Notes: generated by a model not told the origin, from the letters alone. DNA of 64,000 nt from Chromobacterium alkanivorans (GCF_016937655.1 NZ_JAFHKL010000006.1:248001-312000), one strand, 5' to 3'. Positions 9,156 to 18,680 are shown, counted from the stretch's first letter. A program made the numbers and translations.

Positions 9156-9773
9156 ATGTATCACGGGGAACGTTTCAACGGGATTTCCCATTTGATCGGC
9201 ACCTTGCTGGCCATTACCGGCCTGGTGGTGCTGGTGACCATGGCCGCGCGCGAGGGCGACCCCTGGAAGGTGGTCAGCTTCAGCCTGTACGGCGCCACGC
9301 TGGTGGCCCTGTATCTGATCTCCACGCTGTACCACAGCTTTCGCGGCCGCGCCAAGGCGGTGCTGCAGAAGTGCGACCATTCGGCGATCTACCTGCTGAT
9401 CGCCGGCAGCTACACGCCGTTCGCGCTGGTGACCCTGCGCGGCGCCTGGGGCTGGAGCCTGTTCGGCGTCAGCTGGGGCCTGGCCGTGTTCGGCATCATT
9501 CAGGAGCTGACGCTGGGACGGCGCACCCGGCTGCTGTCGATGATTCTCTACGTGGTGATGGGCTGGCTGGTGCTGGTGGCCTTGCCGCCCTTGATCGAGT
9601 CCTTGCCCAGCGGCGGCCTGTTCTGGCTGGCCTTGGGCGGGATTCTGTACAGCGTCGGCATCTATTGGTTTCTCAACGACGAGAAAATCCGCCACGGCCA
9701 CGGCATCTGGCATCTGTTCGTGCTGGGCGGCAGCGTCTGCCAGTTTGTCAGCGTCTTGTTCTACGTGGCCTGA
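9156..9773 (+). CDS. hemolysin III / PAQR family membrane protein
   Basis: A 205-aa protein with about seven transmembrane segments and the family hallmarks: the start RFNGISHLIG, STLYHSF, the CDHSAIYLLIAGSYTPF motif and a closing HGIWHLFVLGGSVCQF. These conserved His, Ser and Asp residues form the presumed metal site of the PAQR/HlyIII superfamily. Despite the name, hemolytic activity is unproven for most members. ATG 9156 has AAGGA 8 bases upstream; the frame extends further back, but only into the adk terminator. It is probably monocistronic, and its stop is followed within a few bases by a repeat element (about 9780-9906). Confidence 0.88.
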   Translation: MYHGERFNGISHLIGTLLAITGLVVLVTMAAREGDPWKVVSFSLYGATLVALYLISTLYHSFRGRAKAVLQKCDHSAIYLLIAGSYTPFALVTLRGAWGWSLFGVSWGLAVFGIIQELTLGRRTRLLSMILYVVMGWLVLVALPPLIESLPSGGLFWLALGGILYSVGIYWFLNDEKIRHGHGIWHLFVLGGSVCQFVSVLFYVA

Positions 9774-9779
9774 GACGCT

Positions 9780-9906
9780 GCGCAAAGTCCGCTGCTCTGC
9801 GTCAGACGCGGCGCGGAGAGCGCGGTCACCTATCATCCGCAGGTTCCGCTTTCTCAGCGGTTTTCGCCTTGTCCCGCTCTAGCTCGCGAGACTTTGAACA
9901 GGCTCT
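9780..9906 (+). mobile_element. MITE-like dispersed repeat, copy A
   Basis: This stretch shares blocks with the better preserved copy at 26294-26437 (read in reverse): CCGCTTTCTCAG, CGCCTTGTC and TAGCTCGCGAGA in the same order. It ends in TGAACAGGCTCT, like the copies at 43614 and 54083. Its left end carries CAAAGTCCGCTG, which pairs with the right-end GACTTTG and is shared with the copy at 43614. No ORF is present. It follows the hemolysin-III stop codon. Confidence 0.6.
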
Positions 9907-9937
9907 GAGAGGCGGAGCAGGACGGCGCGCGGGAAGA

Positions 9938-9976
9938 AGGGCGAAACCGGCTTGAAGTCCGCTGGTTTCGCCCTGT
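9938..9976. terminator. terminator between hemolysin-III gene and the HD-GYP regulator
   Basis: GGGCGAAACC (9939-9948) pairs perfectly with GGTTTCGCCC (9964-9973). On the minus strand the stem is followed by TTCTTCC, and on the plus strand by TGTTT. It lies about 27 bases after the HD-GYP gene stop, so it most likely terminates that gene and may serve both directions. Confidence 0.7.
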
Positions 9977-10003
9977 TTGCTGCCGGCTCCGCTTCCGCGG
10001 CGT

Positions 10004-11599
10004 TCATTCGTCCGGCAAGTCCTGCAGCTTGCGTTCCTTGACCAGGGTTTCCAGCGCGCGCACCACTTCCGGGTCGAACTGGCTGCCGGCGCGGCCGGAG
10101 ATATAGTCCATGGTGTCGTGCAGCGTCCACGGCTCCTTGTAGGGCCGCTTGTTGAGCAGGGCGTCGAACACGTCCACCACCGCGACGATGCGCGCCGACA
10201 GCGGAATCTCCTGTCCCTTCTGCTTCCTGGGATAGCCGTTGCCGTCGAAGTGCTCGTGGTGGCCGCCGGCGATTTCCGAGCCCAGCGACAAATAACTCAT
10301 GCCTTCCACCATGCTGGCCGATCTGGCCAGTATCTGCGCGCCTATGGTGGCGTGCTGTTCCATGATCACCCGCTCGTCCGGGTCCAGCTTGCCCGGCTTG
10401 AACAGGATGTGGTCCGGAGTGCCCACCTTGCCCACGTCGTGCAGGATGCTGGCCATGCCCACCATGTCCATGAATTCCTTGCCCATCAGCTCCGGATAGG
10501 CGCCGTTGTCGCGCATCTGGCCGGCGATGGCGTCGGTCAGCCGTTGCACGCGCAACACGTGGTTGCCGGTGTCGGTGTCGCGGAATTCCGCCAGATCCGC
10601 CAGCGCCACCACCGTGGCCTCCTGCGCGCTGCGCAGCTGGCTGTAGAGGTAGAGGTTGTCGTAGGCGGCGGAGATGCGTTGGCAGAACACGTCGAGCAGA
10701 TCGCGCTCCACTTCCTCCAGCGGCCATTGCGGGGTGAAGTGGATGATGAATTCGCGGCCGTTGCGCGAGGTGATGTAGAGCACGTCGTAAGGGTGTTGGT
10801 AGATGCTGCGCTTCTCGGCGAAGGAGCGCAGGATCACTTGCTCCAGCTCGGGGAAGGGGGTCAGGTCGCCGCTTTGACCCAGCGATTCGTAGTTGCCGGA
10901 GGCGGCCAGGATTTCCAGTTCCGGCCGGCCGTTGCTGTTGTCGTTGCGCACGCAGAGGATGCCGTCGCTGCCGATGTCCAGCAGCGCGCTGATCTGGCGC
11001 AGCACGCCGGAGGCGAACTCGCGCAGCGAGTACAGCTGATACAGATCGGAAGCGCTTTCCAGGATCTTGGACAGGCCCTGGCGGTTCTTTTCCAGCGACA
11101 GCAGGTTTTCGTAGGCGCGCAAGGAGGAGATGATGGTGGTGAACAGCTTTTGCACCGTCAGCTCGGTCTTGGTCTTGTAGTCGTTGATGTCGTAGTTGAG
11201 GATGACTTCCTGCTCGGGCGCCTGTCCGGGCTGGCCGGTGCGCAGCACGATGCGCACCAGGCCGTTCTTCAAGTCCTGGCGGATCTGGTGCACCAGCTTC
11301 AGGCCGGCGTCCTCGCTTTCCATCACCACGTCCAGCATGATCAGCGCGATGTCCGGGTGCTGGCGCACCACTTCGTAGGCTTCCTTGCCGGAATGGGCGC
11401 TGAGCAGCTCCAGCGGACGCTCCTTGTAGCGGATGTTGCGCAGCGCGATGCGGGTGGCGGTGTGCACGTCCTTTTCGTCGTCGACGATCAGGATTTTCCA
11501 CGGATGGCGGCCGTCGCCTGCGCCGGCCGCGGGAGAAGCCGCAGACGGAGCGTCATCGTCCAGCAGCCAGTCTTCTTCCTGGTTGGTGGTGTCGCTCAT
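10004..11599 (-). CDS. response regulator with DUF3369 and HD-GYP phosphodiesterase domains
   Basis: A 531-aa two-component output protein. The receiver domain (about 34-160) has the acidic pair D40/D41 and the phosphoacceptor D90 in IALIMLDVV. A central region (about 170-325) corresponds to the DUF3369/GAF-like sensor domain known from this architecture. The C-terminal HD-GYP domain has HD at 387-388 (ASILHDVGKVG), the HHEH segment at 447-450 and GYP at 455-457. HD-GYP proteins hydrolyse cyclic di-GMP, and all core motifs look intact, so it should be active. Its start overlaps the stop of the upstream histidine kinase as ATGA, which makes that kinase the obvious partner. A terminator follows at 9938-9976. 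Confidence 0.93.
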   Translation of the reverse strand: MSDTTNQEEDWLLDDDAPSAASPAAGAGDGRHPWKILIVDDEKDVHTATRIALRNIRYKERPLELLSAHSGKEAYEVVRQHPDIALIMLDVVMESEDAGLKLVHQIRQDLKNGLVRIVLRTGQPGQAPEQEVILNYDINDYKTKTELTVQKLFTTIISSLRAYENLLSLEKNRQGLSKILESASDLYQLYSLREFASGVLRQISALLDIGSDGILCVRNDNSNGRPELEILAASGNYESLGQSGDLTPFPELEQVILRSFAEKRSIYQHPYDVLYITSRNGREFIIHFTPQWPLEEVERDLLDVFCQRISAAYDNLYLYSQLRSAQEATVVALADLAEFRDTDTGNHVLRVQRLTDAIAGQMRDNGAYPELMGKEFMDMVGMASILHDVGKVGTPDHILFKPGKLDPDERVIMEQHATIGAQILARSASMVEGMSYLSLGSEIAGGHHEHFDGNGYPRKQKGQEIPLSARIVAVVDVFDALLNKRPYKEPWTLHDTMDYISGRAGSQFDPEVVRALETLVKERKLQDLPDE

Positions 11600-13140
11600 G
11601 CTATGTTCTCCTTGCTCTGATTGACCGGGGCGGAGCAGGGCATGGTGATGGTGAAGGTGGTGCCTTTGTTCACTTCGCTGTGCACCTCGATCGACCCGCC
11701 CAAGCGTTGCCGCACGATGTTGTAGACGATGTTGAGCCCGAGGCCGCTGCCGCCGCTGCCGCGGCGGGTGGTGAAGAAGGGGTCGAACACCCGGCTCAGG
11801 TTTTCCGGCGGAATGCCCTTGCCGTCGTCGCTGAGCGTCAGCGTGATGTAATGCGGGTTGTTGCGCCGGGCTTCGATCAGGATTTTGCCGCTGCTGCGGT
11901 TTTCGAAGCCGTGCACCAGGGAGTTGACCATCAGATTGGTGACCACCTGGGCGAAGGAGCCCGGATAGCTGTCCAGCAGGATGTCTTCCTCGCACTGCAC
12001 GCTGATGGTGGTGTTGGCGTGCTTGAAGCGCGGCTTCAGGCTGGTGATCACTTCGTTCAGATAATCCTGCAGCTGGAAGCTGCGCCGCGCTTCGCTGGTC
12101 TGGTCCACCGCCACCTGCTTGAAGCTGTGGATCAGATTGGCCGCGCGCTCGGCGTTGGACAGGATCAGGTCGCTGCATTCCTTGGCGGTGTCGAGGTAAG
12201 CCTGGAAGTCGCTTTTCTTGACGGTGCCGCCGTCCACTTTCTCGATGATGTGGCTGGTGGCGGTGCCCAGGTGCGATGCCGTGGTCAGGGTGATGCCCAC
12301 CGGGGTGTTGATCTCGTGCGCCACGCCGGCCACCAGGCTGCCCAGCGAGGCCATCTTCTCGGTTTCCACCAGGGTTTGCTGCGCCTCCATCAACTGGCGG
12401 TAGGCCTCTTCGGCGCGGTCGCGTTCGGCGCGGGCCACGGCTTCGGCCTCGGTGCGCTTGGCCAGGTCGCCGGCGGTGCGCGCCACGATGCGGTTGAAGC
12501 CGTTGACGATGCCGCCGATCTCGTCGTCGGCCACGTGGGTGACTTGGGCGCCGCTGGCGTCCGGCGCGCGGATGGCGGTGTTCAGCGCCTGCTGCAGCCG
12601 CGCCAGCGGCTGGAACAGGAAGCGCTGCAGATTGAAGGACATGATCATGAAGATCATCACGTCCAGCAGCAGGATCTGGGCGGACAGTTCGATCAGCTGG
12701 TCGCGCTGATGCTTGGCCAGCGCCTGGCGCGACAGGTAGACGGTGGCGTTGCCCAGATGCTCCTTGCCCTGGTAGATGATGGGGATGTTCAGCATGTCGT
12801 CGGAACGCGGCTCTTCCGACGGCGGCATGTCGCGGATGCTGCCGTCGGTGTCGTGGCTGCGGCCCAGGCTGAGCCCGGACTCCCCCTTGACGCTGATGGC
12901 GATGATGGACGGCCAGCTCAGCTCGCTGTCCAGCGTCAGCCTGACGTTTTCGTCGTCCAGCTGCCAGACGCTGTGCGGCAGCGACATCGCCAGGCGGGCT
13001 TTGACCGCGGCGCGTTGGGATTGGTAATCGGCCTCATTGCGTTCTTGGTTGTGCAGATAGGAAAACAGGCCCGTCGTCCCCAGAATGGCGGTGATCCAGG
13101 CCATCAACCAGAACATCAATTTGGTTTTTATGCTTTTCAT
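11596..13140 (-). CDS. membrane sensor histidine kinase (HAMP-HisKA-HATPase)
   Basis: A 514-aa kinase. Two membrane helices (about 8-28 and 152-170) bracket a periplasmic domain of about 120 residues. A HAMP-like linker follows (about 175-225), then a coiled coil (225-265), a HisKA domain with the phosphoacceptor H275 in GVAHEINTP, and an ATPase domain with the N-box NLMVNSLVH (402-410) and G-boxes DDGKGIP and GSGLGLNIV. ATG 13140 (MKSIKTKLMFWL) is the natural start just before TM1; a frame starting at 13167 adds nine residues with no advantage. It is coupled by ATGA to the HD-GYP regulator, so the pair probably links an envelope signal to cyclic-di-GMP breakdown. The signal is unknown. Confidence 0.92.
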   Translation of the reverse strand: MKSIKTKLMFWLMAWITAILGTTGLFSYLHNQERNEADYQSQRAAVKARLAMSLPHSVWQLDDENVRLTLDSELSWPSIIAISVKGESGLSLGRSHDTDGSIRDMPPSEEPRSDDMLNIPIIYQGKEHLGNATVYLSRQALAKHQRDQLIELSAQILLLDVMIFMIMSFNLQRFLFQPLARLQQALNTAIRAPDASGAQVTHVADDEIGGIVNGFNRIVARTAGDLAKRTEAEAVARAERDRAEEAYRQLMEAQQTLVETEKMASLGSLVAGVAHEINTPVGITLTTASHLGTATSHIIEKVDGGTVKKSDFQAYLDTAKECSDLILSNAERAANLIHSFKQVAVDQTSEARRSFQLQDYLNEVITSLKPRFKHANTTISVQCEEDILLDSYPGSFAQVVTNLMVNSLVHGFENRSSGKILIEARRNNPHYITLTLSDDGKGIPPENLSRVFDPFFTTRRGSGGSGLGLNIVYNIVRQRLGGSIEVHSEVNKGTTFTITMPCSAPVNQSKENIA

Positions 13141-13217
13141 TATGTTCACAGTTCCAAGTGCCCACACTGAATCCTAGGCAGTTCTGGCGCGAATACCAAA
13201 TCCGGATGCGCGCGGAG

Positions 13218-14177
13218 CTAGCCGCCTCCGTCGGCGCTCAGCGCCGCGGCGGGCTTGGCGCGCGGGGCCAGCTTCTGCAGCGCCAGCCCGCCGAGGATCA
13301 GGCCCAGGCCGACCAGGGTGGAGGGCAGGATGGCTTCGCCGATCAGGAAGTGGATCAGCGCCAGCGACAGCAGCGGCGACAGGAAAATCAGGTTGGCGAT
13401 GCGGGCGGTGCTGGGCGTCAACTTCATCGCCGTCAGCCACAAGACGAAGGTGAAGCCCATCTCGAAGGCGCCGACGTAGGCGGCGCCGGCCAGGCCCTGC
13501 CAGGCGACCGGGCCCAGCTGCCCGGTATAGGCGCACCAGGCCAGGCTCAGCGGCAGCGAGAAGGCGAAATTGAGCGTCAGGCCTATCACCGGCTCGCGCG
13601 CGTCGCGGGCGTTGAAGATCCAGTATCCGGCCCACAGCAGCGTGGAGGCCAGCGCCAGCGCCACGCCCAGGCTGTCGGAAAAGCGCAGTTCCAGCACCTG
13701 GCCGCGGGTGCCTATCACCAGCACGCCCAGATAGCAGACCAGCGCGGCGGCGATGTCGCGGCGCTGCAGTTTCTGCTTGAGCAGCGGCACCGCCAGCAGG
13801 CTCATGGTCAGCGCCCAGGTGTAGTTGATGGCCTGGGCTTCCTGCGCCGGCAGCAGCGCGTAGGCCTGGAACAGGATCAGGTAGTACAGCGCCGGGTTGA
13901 CCGCGCCGAAGACCAGCGAGGCGCGCCAATGGCGGCGCAGGGCCGGCGCGAGTTCGGGCAGCCGGCCCTGCGCCGCCAGCAGCCCCAGCAGGCAGAGCAG
14001 GGAGGCGGCGCTGGCGTAGAGCACGAGTTGGGCCGGGCTGAGGTGGGCGAGGCTGATTTTGAAGGCGCTGGCCACCGTGGACCAGGCCAGAACGGCGGCG
14101 AGTCCGTAGGCGTAAGCTTTAGATTGTGACTGCAAGGTAATCCCCAGGTGACGGATGAGGGGCCGCGGGACGGCCAT
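13218..14177 (-). CDS. EamA/DMT-superfamily transporter
   Basis: A protein of up to 319 aa with ten predicted membrane helices in two EamA repeats, typical of drug/metabolite exporters. It opens with AYAYGLAAVLAWSTVASAFKI and has the mid-protein motif INYTWALTMSLLAVPLLKQK, common in this family. The substrate cannot be inferred. Two starts are possible: ATG 14177, or TTG 14135 (LQSQSKAYAYGL), which has a better ribosome site (CTGGGG about 8 bases upstream). The TTG version removes 14 polar residues and fits the family. It stands alone between the kinase gene and nnr. Confidence 0.85.
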   Translation of the reverse strand: MAVPRPLIRHLGITLQSQSKAYAYGLAAVLAWSTVASAFKISLAHLSPAQLVLYASAASLLCLLGLLAAQGRLPELAPALRRHWRASLVFGAVNPALYYLILFQAYALLPAQEAQAINYTWALTMSLLAVPLLKQKLQRRDIAAALVCYLGVLVIGTRGQVLELRFSDSLGVALALASTLLWAGYWIFNARDAREPVIGLTLNFAFSLPLSLAWCAYTGQLGPVAWQGLAGAAYVGAFEMGFTFVLWLTAMKLTPSTARIANLIFLSPLLSLALIHFLIGEAILPSTLVGLGLILGGLALQKLAPRAKPAAALSADGGG

Positions 14178-14250
14178 GCCGCCGGCCCGCGCGCCGATGA
14201 GCCATTCTAATGCAAATGGATTTTCACCGGGGGCTTGCTGGGGTTGGGTT

Positions 14251-15741
14251 CTAAGTCGCCTGCTCCTGAGCGCGCTCCTGAATCAGCCGGTTCAGCATCA
14301 GGCTGGCGCGCCAGGCGGTGTCGGAGGCGGACAGGCCGATGGGGCCGCCGGTTTCCATTTCGAAGTCGTCGCCGGCCAGGCCGTGGATGTGCACCGCCAG
14401 GCTGGCGGCTTCGAAGGGCTCCATGCGCTGGGCCAGCAGCGCGGCGATGATGCCGGTCAGCACATCGCCCTGGCCGGCCACCGCCAGCGCCGGGCCGCCG
14501 CTGGTGTTCAGGTGGTAGAAGCCGTCCGGGCCGACGATCAGGCTGCCGGCGCCCTTGAGCACCACCACGCAGTTGAAGTGGTTGGCCAGCCGGCGCGCGG
14601 CCAGCAGTCTGTCCTTCTGCACCGTCTCGGTACTTTGCCCCAGCAGGCGCGCGGCTTCCGCCGGGTGCGGGGTCAGCACGGTGCCGGCCTGGCGTTTGGC
14701 GATCAGCGCGGCGGCGGCGTGGTCGTTGGCCAGCAGGTTGAGCGCGTCGGCGTCCAGCACCAGCGCCTGTGGTTGCAGAATGAGCTGGTCCAGCAGGAGG
14801 CCGGCCCGTTCTTGCTGGCCGAGGCCGGGGCCGACGGCGAGCACGTCGGCGTCGGGCAGGCCGGCGATGTCGTCCAGCGCGTGTATCATCAGCTCCGGCA
14901 CCACCGGGTCCACCGGCAGCCGGTCGTCCAGCGGGCAGACATGGACTTTGCCGGCGCCGCAGGCCAGCGCGCTGCGCCCGGCCAGCAGCGCCGCGCCCAG
15001 CATGCCGGGCGCGCCGCCTATCACGCAGACGGTGCCGAACAAGCCCTTGTGGCTGTTGCGCGGCCGCAGCAGCGCGCGGACGTCGGGCTGGTTGATGCTG
15101 CCGTCCGCCGCCGGGATCAGCCTGGGCGGGCAGTCCAGCAGTTCCAGCTCCACGTTGCCGGCCAGATCGGCGCCGGAGGCGCTGAACAGGCCGGGTTTCT
15201 GGCACAGAAAGGTCAGGGTGTGGCTGGCCTGGATCGCGGTGTTGGCCGGCACGCCGGTATAGGCGTCCAGGCCGCTGGGGCAATCCAAGGCGAGGATGGG
15301 GCCGCCCAGCTGGTTGATGCGGTCTATCAGCGTGGTCCATTCCAGATCGAAGTCCCGGCTCAGGCCGACGCCGAACAGGCCGTCGATGATCAGCTGCGGC
15401 GCGCGGTAGTCGCGCGGCAGATCGAACATCACATGGCCTTGCGCCTGTTCCAGCTCACGCAGCGCTTCCGAGGTGGCCGGGCTGGTGGGCTGGGTGGGCA
15501 CCAGCACGTCGACGCGGAAGCGGCGGCGCATCAGCTCCAGCGCCGCGTACAAGGCGTCGCCGCCGTTGTTGCCGGGGCCGGCGCAGATCAGCAGCCGGGA
15601 CGCGCTGGGCAGATGGTGGCTGACCCAGTCGGCGGTGGCCATCGCAGCGCGCTGCATCAGGTTGTAGCCGGCGTCGGTGGCTTGGCGCTCCAGTTGGCGC
15701 AAGGCGTCCAGGCTGAGAATGCTTTGGTCTTGTGTCGGCAT
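14251..15741 (-). CDS. nnr: bifunctional NAD(P)HX epimerase / dehydratase
   Basis: This 496-aa protein repairs hydrated NAD(P)H. The N-terminal YjeF/NnrE domain (about 1-215) epimerises NAD(P)HX and carries CAGPGNNGGDALYAALEL. The C-terminal NnrD domain (about 230-490) is an ADP/ATP-dependent dehydratase with KGLFGTVCVIGGAPGMLGAA, the nucleotide-binding VLTPHPAEAARLL and GQGDVLTGIIAALL. Both halves look complete. It lies 45 bases downstream of ubiX on the same strand, at the end of the long minus-strand block. Confidence 0.95.
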   Translation of the reverse strand: MPTQDQSILSLDALRQLERQATDAGYNLMQRAAMATADWVSHHLPSASRLLICAGPGNNGGDALYAALELMRRRFRVDVLVPTQPTSPATSEALRELEQAQGHVMFDLPRDYRAPQLIIDGLFGVGLSRDFDLEWTTLIDRINQLGGPILALDCPSGLDAYTGVPANTAIQASHTLTFLCQKPGLFSASGADLAGNVELELLDCPPRLIPAADGSINQPDVRALLRPRNSHKGLFGTVCVIGGAPGMLGAALLAGRSALACGAGKVHVCPLDDRLPVDPVVPELMIHALDDIAGLPDADVLAVGPGLGQQERAGLLLDQLILQPQALVLDADALNLLANDHAAAALIAKRQAGTVLTPHPAEAARLLGQSTETVQKDRLLAARRLANHFNCVVVLKGAGSLIVGPDGFYHLNTSGGPALAVAGQGDVLTGIIAALLAQRMEPFEAASLAVHIHGLAGDDFEMETGGPIGLSASDTAWRASLMLNRLIQERAQEQAT

Positions 15742-15786
15742 CCCAAGGTTCCTCTTTGACCGGGCCGCAAGCGGCGCGGCGGCTGG

Positions 15787-16410
15787 CTAGGACGCCGCGG
15801 CGGGTTCGCCCCAGCGCGGCGTCAATTGATTGTCGACGCGGAGCTGATCCAGAATTCGCGCCACCACGAAGTCGATCATGTCGTCCACGGTCTTGGGATG
15901 AGTATAGAACCCCGGAGACGGCGGCAGGATGACAACGCCGAGACGGGCCAGTTTGAGCATGTTTTCCAGGTGGATGGCGGAGAACGGCGCTTCGCGCGGC
16001 ACCAGCACCAGCTTGCGCTGTTCCTTGATGCTGACGTCGGCGGCGCGCTCTATCAGATTGTCGCTGCTGCCCTGGGCGATGGCGGCCAGCGTGCCCATCG
16101 AGCACGGGCAGACCACCATGGCGTCGGCCGGGTTGGAGCCGGAGGCCACCGGCGCGAACCATTCTTCGCGGCCGAACACCGCCAGCTGGCCGTCGCGCGC
16201 GCCGCTGCGTTGCGTCAGCCATTGCCGGGCTTCGGCCGGGCGCGAGGGCAGGGTCAGGTCCATTTCCTGTTTGGCCACCACTTGCGCGGCCTGCGAGTAC
16301 AGCACCCAGACGCGGACGCCGGCGGCGATCAGGCAATCGATCAGCCGCAGGCCGTAGGGCAGGCCGGAGGCGCCGGTCAGGGCGACGGTGACGGTTTGGA
16401 TCGGGCGCAT
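15787..16410 (-). CDS. ubiX: flavin prenyltransferase UbiX
   Basis: UbiX prenylates FMN to make the cofactor used by the UbiD decarboxylase in ubiquinone synthesis. The 207-aa protein has the flavin-binding GASGLPYG motif (about 13-20), VVCPCSMGTLAAIA with the conserved Ser, NLIERAADVSIKEQRKLVLVPREAP and PPSPGFYTHPKTVDDMIDFVV. The decarboxylase UbiD is not in the window. It sits between rapZ and nnr on the same strand with short gaps, so co-transcription is likely but functionally incidental. Confidence 0.95.
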   Translation of the reverse strand: MRPIQTVTVALTGASGLPYGLRLIDCLIAAGVRVWVLYSQAAQVVAKQEMDLTLPSRPAEARQWLTQRSGARDGQLAVFGREEWFAPVASGSNPADAMVVCPCSMGTLAAIAQGSSDNLIERAADVSIKEQRKLVLVPREAPFSAIHLENMLKLARLGVVILPPSPGFYTHPKTVDDMIDFVVARILDQLRVDNQLTPRWGEPAAAS

Positions 16411-16446
16411 GAATGTTTCCTGTAGGCGGGGGCGGCCCGAACGCGT

Positions 16447-17289
16447 TCAGTTCTGGCGGTAAAGCTGGCGATGGCGCACCAGCACCTGTTCGGCGGCGAA
16501 CAGGCGGGCAAGCCGTTCCGTGATGTAGACCGAGCGGTGCTGGCCGCCGGTGCAGCCGACGGCGACGGTCAGATAGCTGCGGTTTTCCATGCTGAAACTG
16601 GGCAGCCATTTGCTGACCAGCTGCTGGATGTCGTCCACCATCTGCTGCACTTCCGGCGTTTGCTGGAAGAAGTCGATGATGGGCTGGTCGCGGCCGGTGA
16701 ACGGGCGCAGTTGCGGGTCGTAATAGGGATTGGGCAGGCAGCGGACGTCGAACACGAAGTCGGCGTCCCGCGGCAGGCCGTGTTTGAAGCCGAAGGATTC
16801 GAAGATCAGGGTCAGCCGGCTGCTGTCGGCGTCCACCAGTTCGCGCACCCAGCTGCGCAGCGCGTTGGCGGACAGCTCGCTGGTGTCGATGCGGGTGCCC
16901 AGCTCCATGATCTCGGCCAGCATTTCCTGTTCCAGCAGAATGCTTTCCTCCACCGTGACGTCGGCGCCGGACAGCGGGTGGCGGCGGCGGGTTTCGGAGA
17001 AGCGCTTGACCAGGGTGGCGGGCGTGGCCTCCAGGAACAGCAGGCGCACGTCCACCTGCTGGGCCCGCAGTTTTTCCATTTCCGCCGGCAAGGCGCCCAG
17101 CGACGGGCCGGAACGGGTGTCTACGCTGATGGCGATCTGTTCGTAGCCGTAGTCGGCGTACAGCGACATCGCCTCGTGCAGCATGGTGGCCGGCAGATTG
17201 TCCACGCAGTAGAAGCCGGCGTCTTCCAGCGCGCGCAGCGCCACCGACTTGCCGGAACCGGACAGGCCGCTAATCAATATCAGGCGCAT
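16447..17289 (-). CDS. rapZ: RNase adapter / nucleotide-binding protein RapZ
   Basis: RapZ binds nucleotides and, in enterobacteria, guides RNase E to the small RNA GlmZ to control glucosamine-6-phosphate synthesis. The 280-aa protein has the P-loop GLSGSGKS (8-15), the DNLP segment at about residues 31-34, and the conserved C-terminal half with [17 protein letters not shown]. The start overlaps the end of hprK by 20 bases. In betaproteobacteria the gene belongs to the nitrogen-PTS cluster (ptsN-hprK-rapZ). Whether it controls GlmS here is not shown; no GlmZ-like RNA was seen in the window. Confidence 0.95.
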   Translation of the reverse strand: MRLILISGLSGSGKSVALRALEDAGFYCVDNLPATMLHEAMSLYADYGYEQIAISVDTRSGPSLGALPAEMEKLRAQQVDVRLLFLEATPATLVKRFSETRRRHPLSGADVTVEESILLEQEMLAEIMELGTRIDTSELSANALRSWVRELVDADSSRLTLIFESFGFKHGLPRDADFVFDVRCLPNPYYDPQLRPFTGRDQPIIDFFQQTPEVQQMVDDIQQLVSKWLPSFSMENRSYLTVAVGCTGGQHRSVYITERLARLFAAEQVLVRHRQLYRQN

Positions 17290-18226
17290 TTTCCTGGTCT
17301 CTGAGGAAGTTGGTGTGGCGTTCGATGAATTCGCGCGTGCTGTCGATGCCGCGCAGCTGCAGGATGTAGTTGCGCACCGCGGCCTCCACCAGCACCGCCA
17401 GGTTGCGGCCGGCGGCCACCGGCAGCACCACCTTGCGGATGGTGACGCCGATGATGTCCTGGGTCTCGGACTGGATGTTGAGCCGGTCCAGCGCCTGCAT
17501 CGCCTGGTCGTTGGCCTTGACCAGGTGGATGATCAGCCGCAGCACCTTCTTCGGCCGCACCGCGGTTTCGCCGAAGATGGTGCGGATGTTGAGGATGCCC
17601 AGGCCGCGCACTTCCAGGAAGTCGCGCAGCAGCGGCGGACAGCGGCCTTCCAGCGTGTCCGGGCCGATGCGGTACAGTTCCACCGCATCGTCGGCCACCA
17701 TGCCGTGGCCGCGGGAAATCAGTTCCAGCGCCAATTCGCTCTTGCCCATCGCCGAATCGCCCATGATCAGCACGCCGATCTCGAATACGTCGAGGAAGAC
17801 GCCGTGCAGCACGGTGGACACCGCCAGCGCCCGCGCCAGATAGATGCGCAGCACATCCATCAGGTAGGGGCTTTCCAGCTTGGTGGTCATCAGCGGGACG
17901 TTGTGGGTGTGGCAGTAGTCGCGCAGCAGCTTGGGCACCGGCTGGTCGTTGGCCACCATCACCACCGACATGCTCTTGTGGAACAGCTGGTCCAGCGCGG
18001 TCTTGGCGGCGGACTGCTCCAGCCGGTTCAGATAGTCCACCTCGGCGAGGCCCAGCACCTGGACCCGGTTGGGGTGGATGAAATTGAGGTGGCCGACCAG
18101 CGCCTGCGTGGGGCGCTGTTCGTCGTTGCCTATCATATTGTCGGCGCCGCCGGTGCCCGCGACCCAGGTCAGGTTGAGCTTCTGCTGGTTTTCCTGGTAC
18201 AGCCGGCGGACGCTGATGCTAGGCAT
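17270..18226 (-). CDS. hprK: HPr kinase/phosphorylase
   Basis: HprK phosphorylates and dephosphorylates the regulatory Ser of HPr/NPr and so couples metabolism to PTS activity. The 318-aa protein has an N-terminal domain (about 1-130) and a kinase domain with the Walker [15 protein letters not shown]. It also has the family segments [21 protein letters not shown] and [19 protein letters not shown]. It overlaps ptsN by 8 bases upstream and rapZ by 20 bases downstream. The HPr (ptsH) and EI (ptsI) genes that it would act with are not in the window. Confidence 0.96.
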   Translation of the reverse strand: MPSISVRRLYQENQQKLNLTWVAGTGGADNMIGNDEQRPTQALVGHLNFIHPNRVQVLGLAEVDYLNRLEQSAAKTALDQLFHKSMSVVMVANDQPVPKLLRDYCHTHNVPLMTTKLESPYLMDVLRIYLARALAVSTVLHGVFLDVFEIGVLIMGDSAMGKSELALELISRGHGMVADDAVELYRIGPDTLEGRCPPLLRDFLEVRGLGILNIRTIFGETAVRPKKVLRLIIHLVKANDQAMQALDRLNIQSETQDIIGVTIRKVVLPVAAGRNLAVLVEAAVRNYILQLRGIDSTREFIERHTNFLRDQENAPDID

Positions 18227-18680
18227 TGGGCACCCAATTATTGAGCAGCTGGTAGAGCTCGTCGCGGATGGAGATGCCCAGCATCTGCTCGCGCATCTGG
18301 CGGCTGGAGAACAGTTGCGCCAGCTCGGACAGCACTTGCAGGTGCAGGTCGGTGGCCTGTTCCGGCACCAAGAGCACGAACAGGCACTGCACCGGCTTGC
18401 CGTCTGGGGCGTCGAAGGGAATGGGGGTCTTCAGGCGGATGAACACGCCCATCGCCTCCTTCAGGCCGCGCGCGCGGCCGTGCGGAATCGCCACGCCCTG
18501 GCCAAGGCCGGTGGAGCCGAGCTTTTCGCGGGCGAACAGGCAATCGAAGATTTCGCTGCGCGCGATGCCCCGGGTATTTTCAACCAAGAGGCCGACTTGT
18601 TCGAACACGCGTTTCTTGCTGGCGACGTCGAGATCCAGCAGCACGTGTTCGGGAGTCAGGATTTTGCCGATGAGGTTCAT
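18219..18680 (-). CDS. ptsN: PTS IIA-like nitrogen-regulatory protein
   Basis: EIIA(Ntr) accepts phosphate from NPr and regulates potassium transport and stress or nitrogen responses rather than importing sugar. The 153-aa protein has the phosphoacceptor H67 in GVAIPHGRA and the family segments [16 protein letters not shown] and [22 protein letters not shown]. It sits 121 bases downstream of hpf and overlaps hprK. A partial terminator in the hpf-ptsN gap (18756-18785) may set their relative expression. Confidence 0.95.
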   Translation of the reverse strand: MNLIGKILTPEHVLLDLDVASKKRVFEQVGLLVENTRGIARSEIFDCLFAREKLGSTGLGQGVAIPHGRARGLKEAMGVFIRLKTPIPFDAPDGKPVQCLFVLLVPEQATDLHLQVLSELAQLFSSRQMREQMLGISIRDELYQLLNNWVPNA

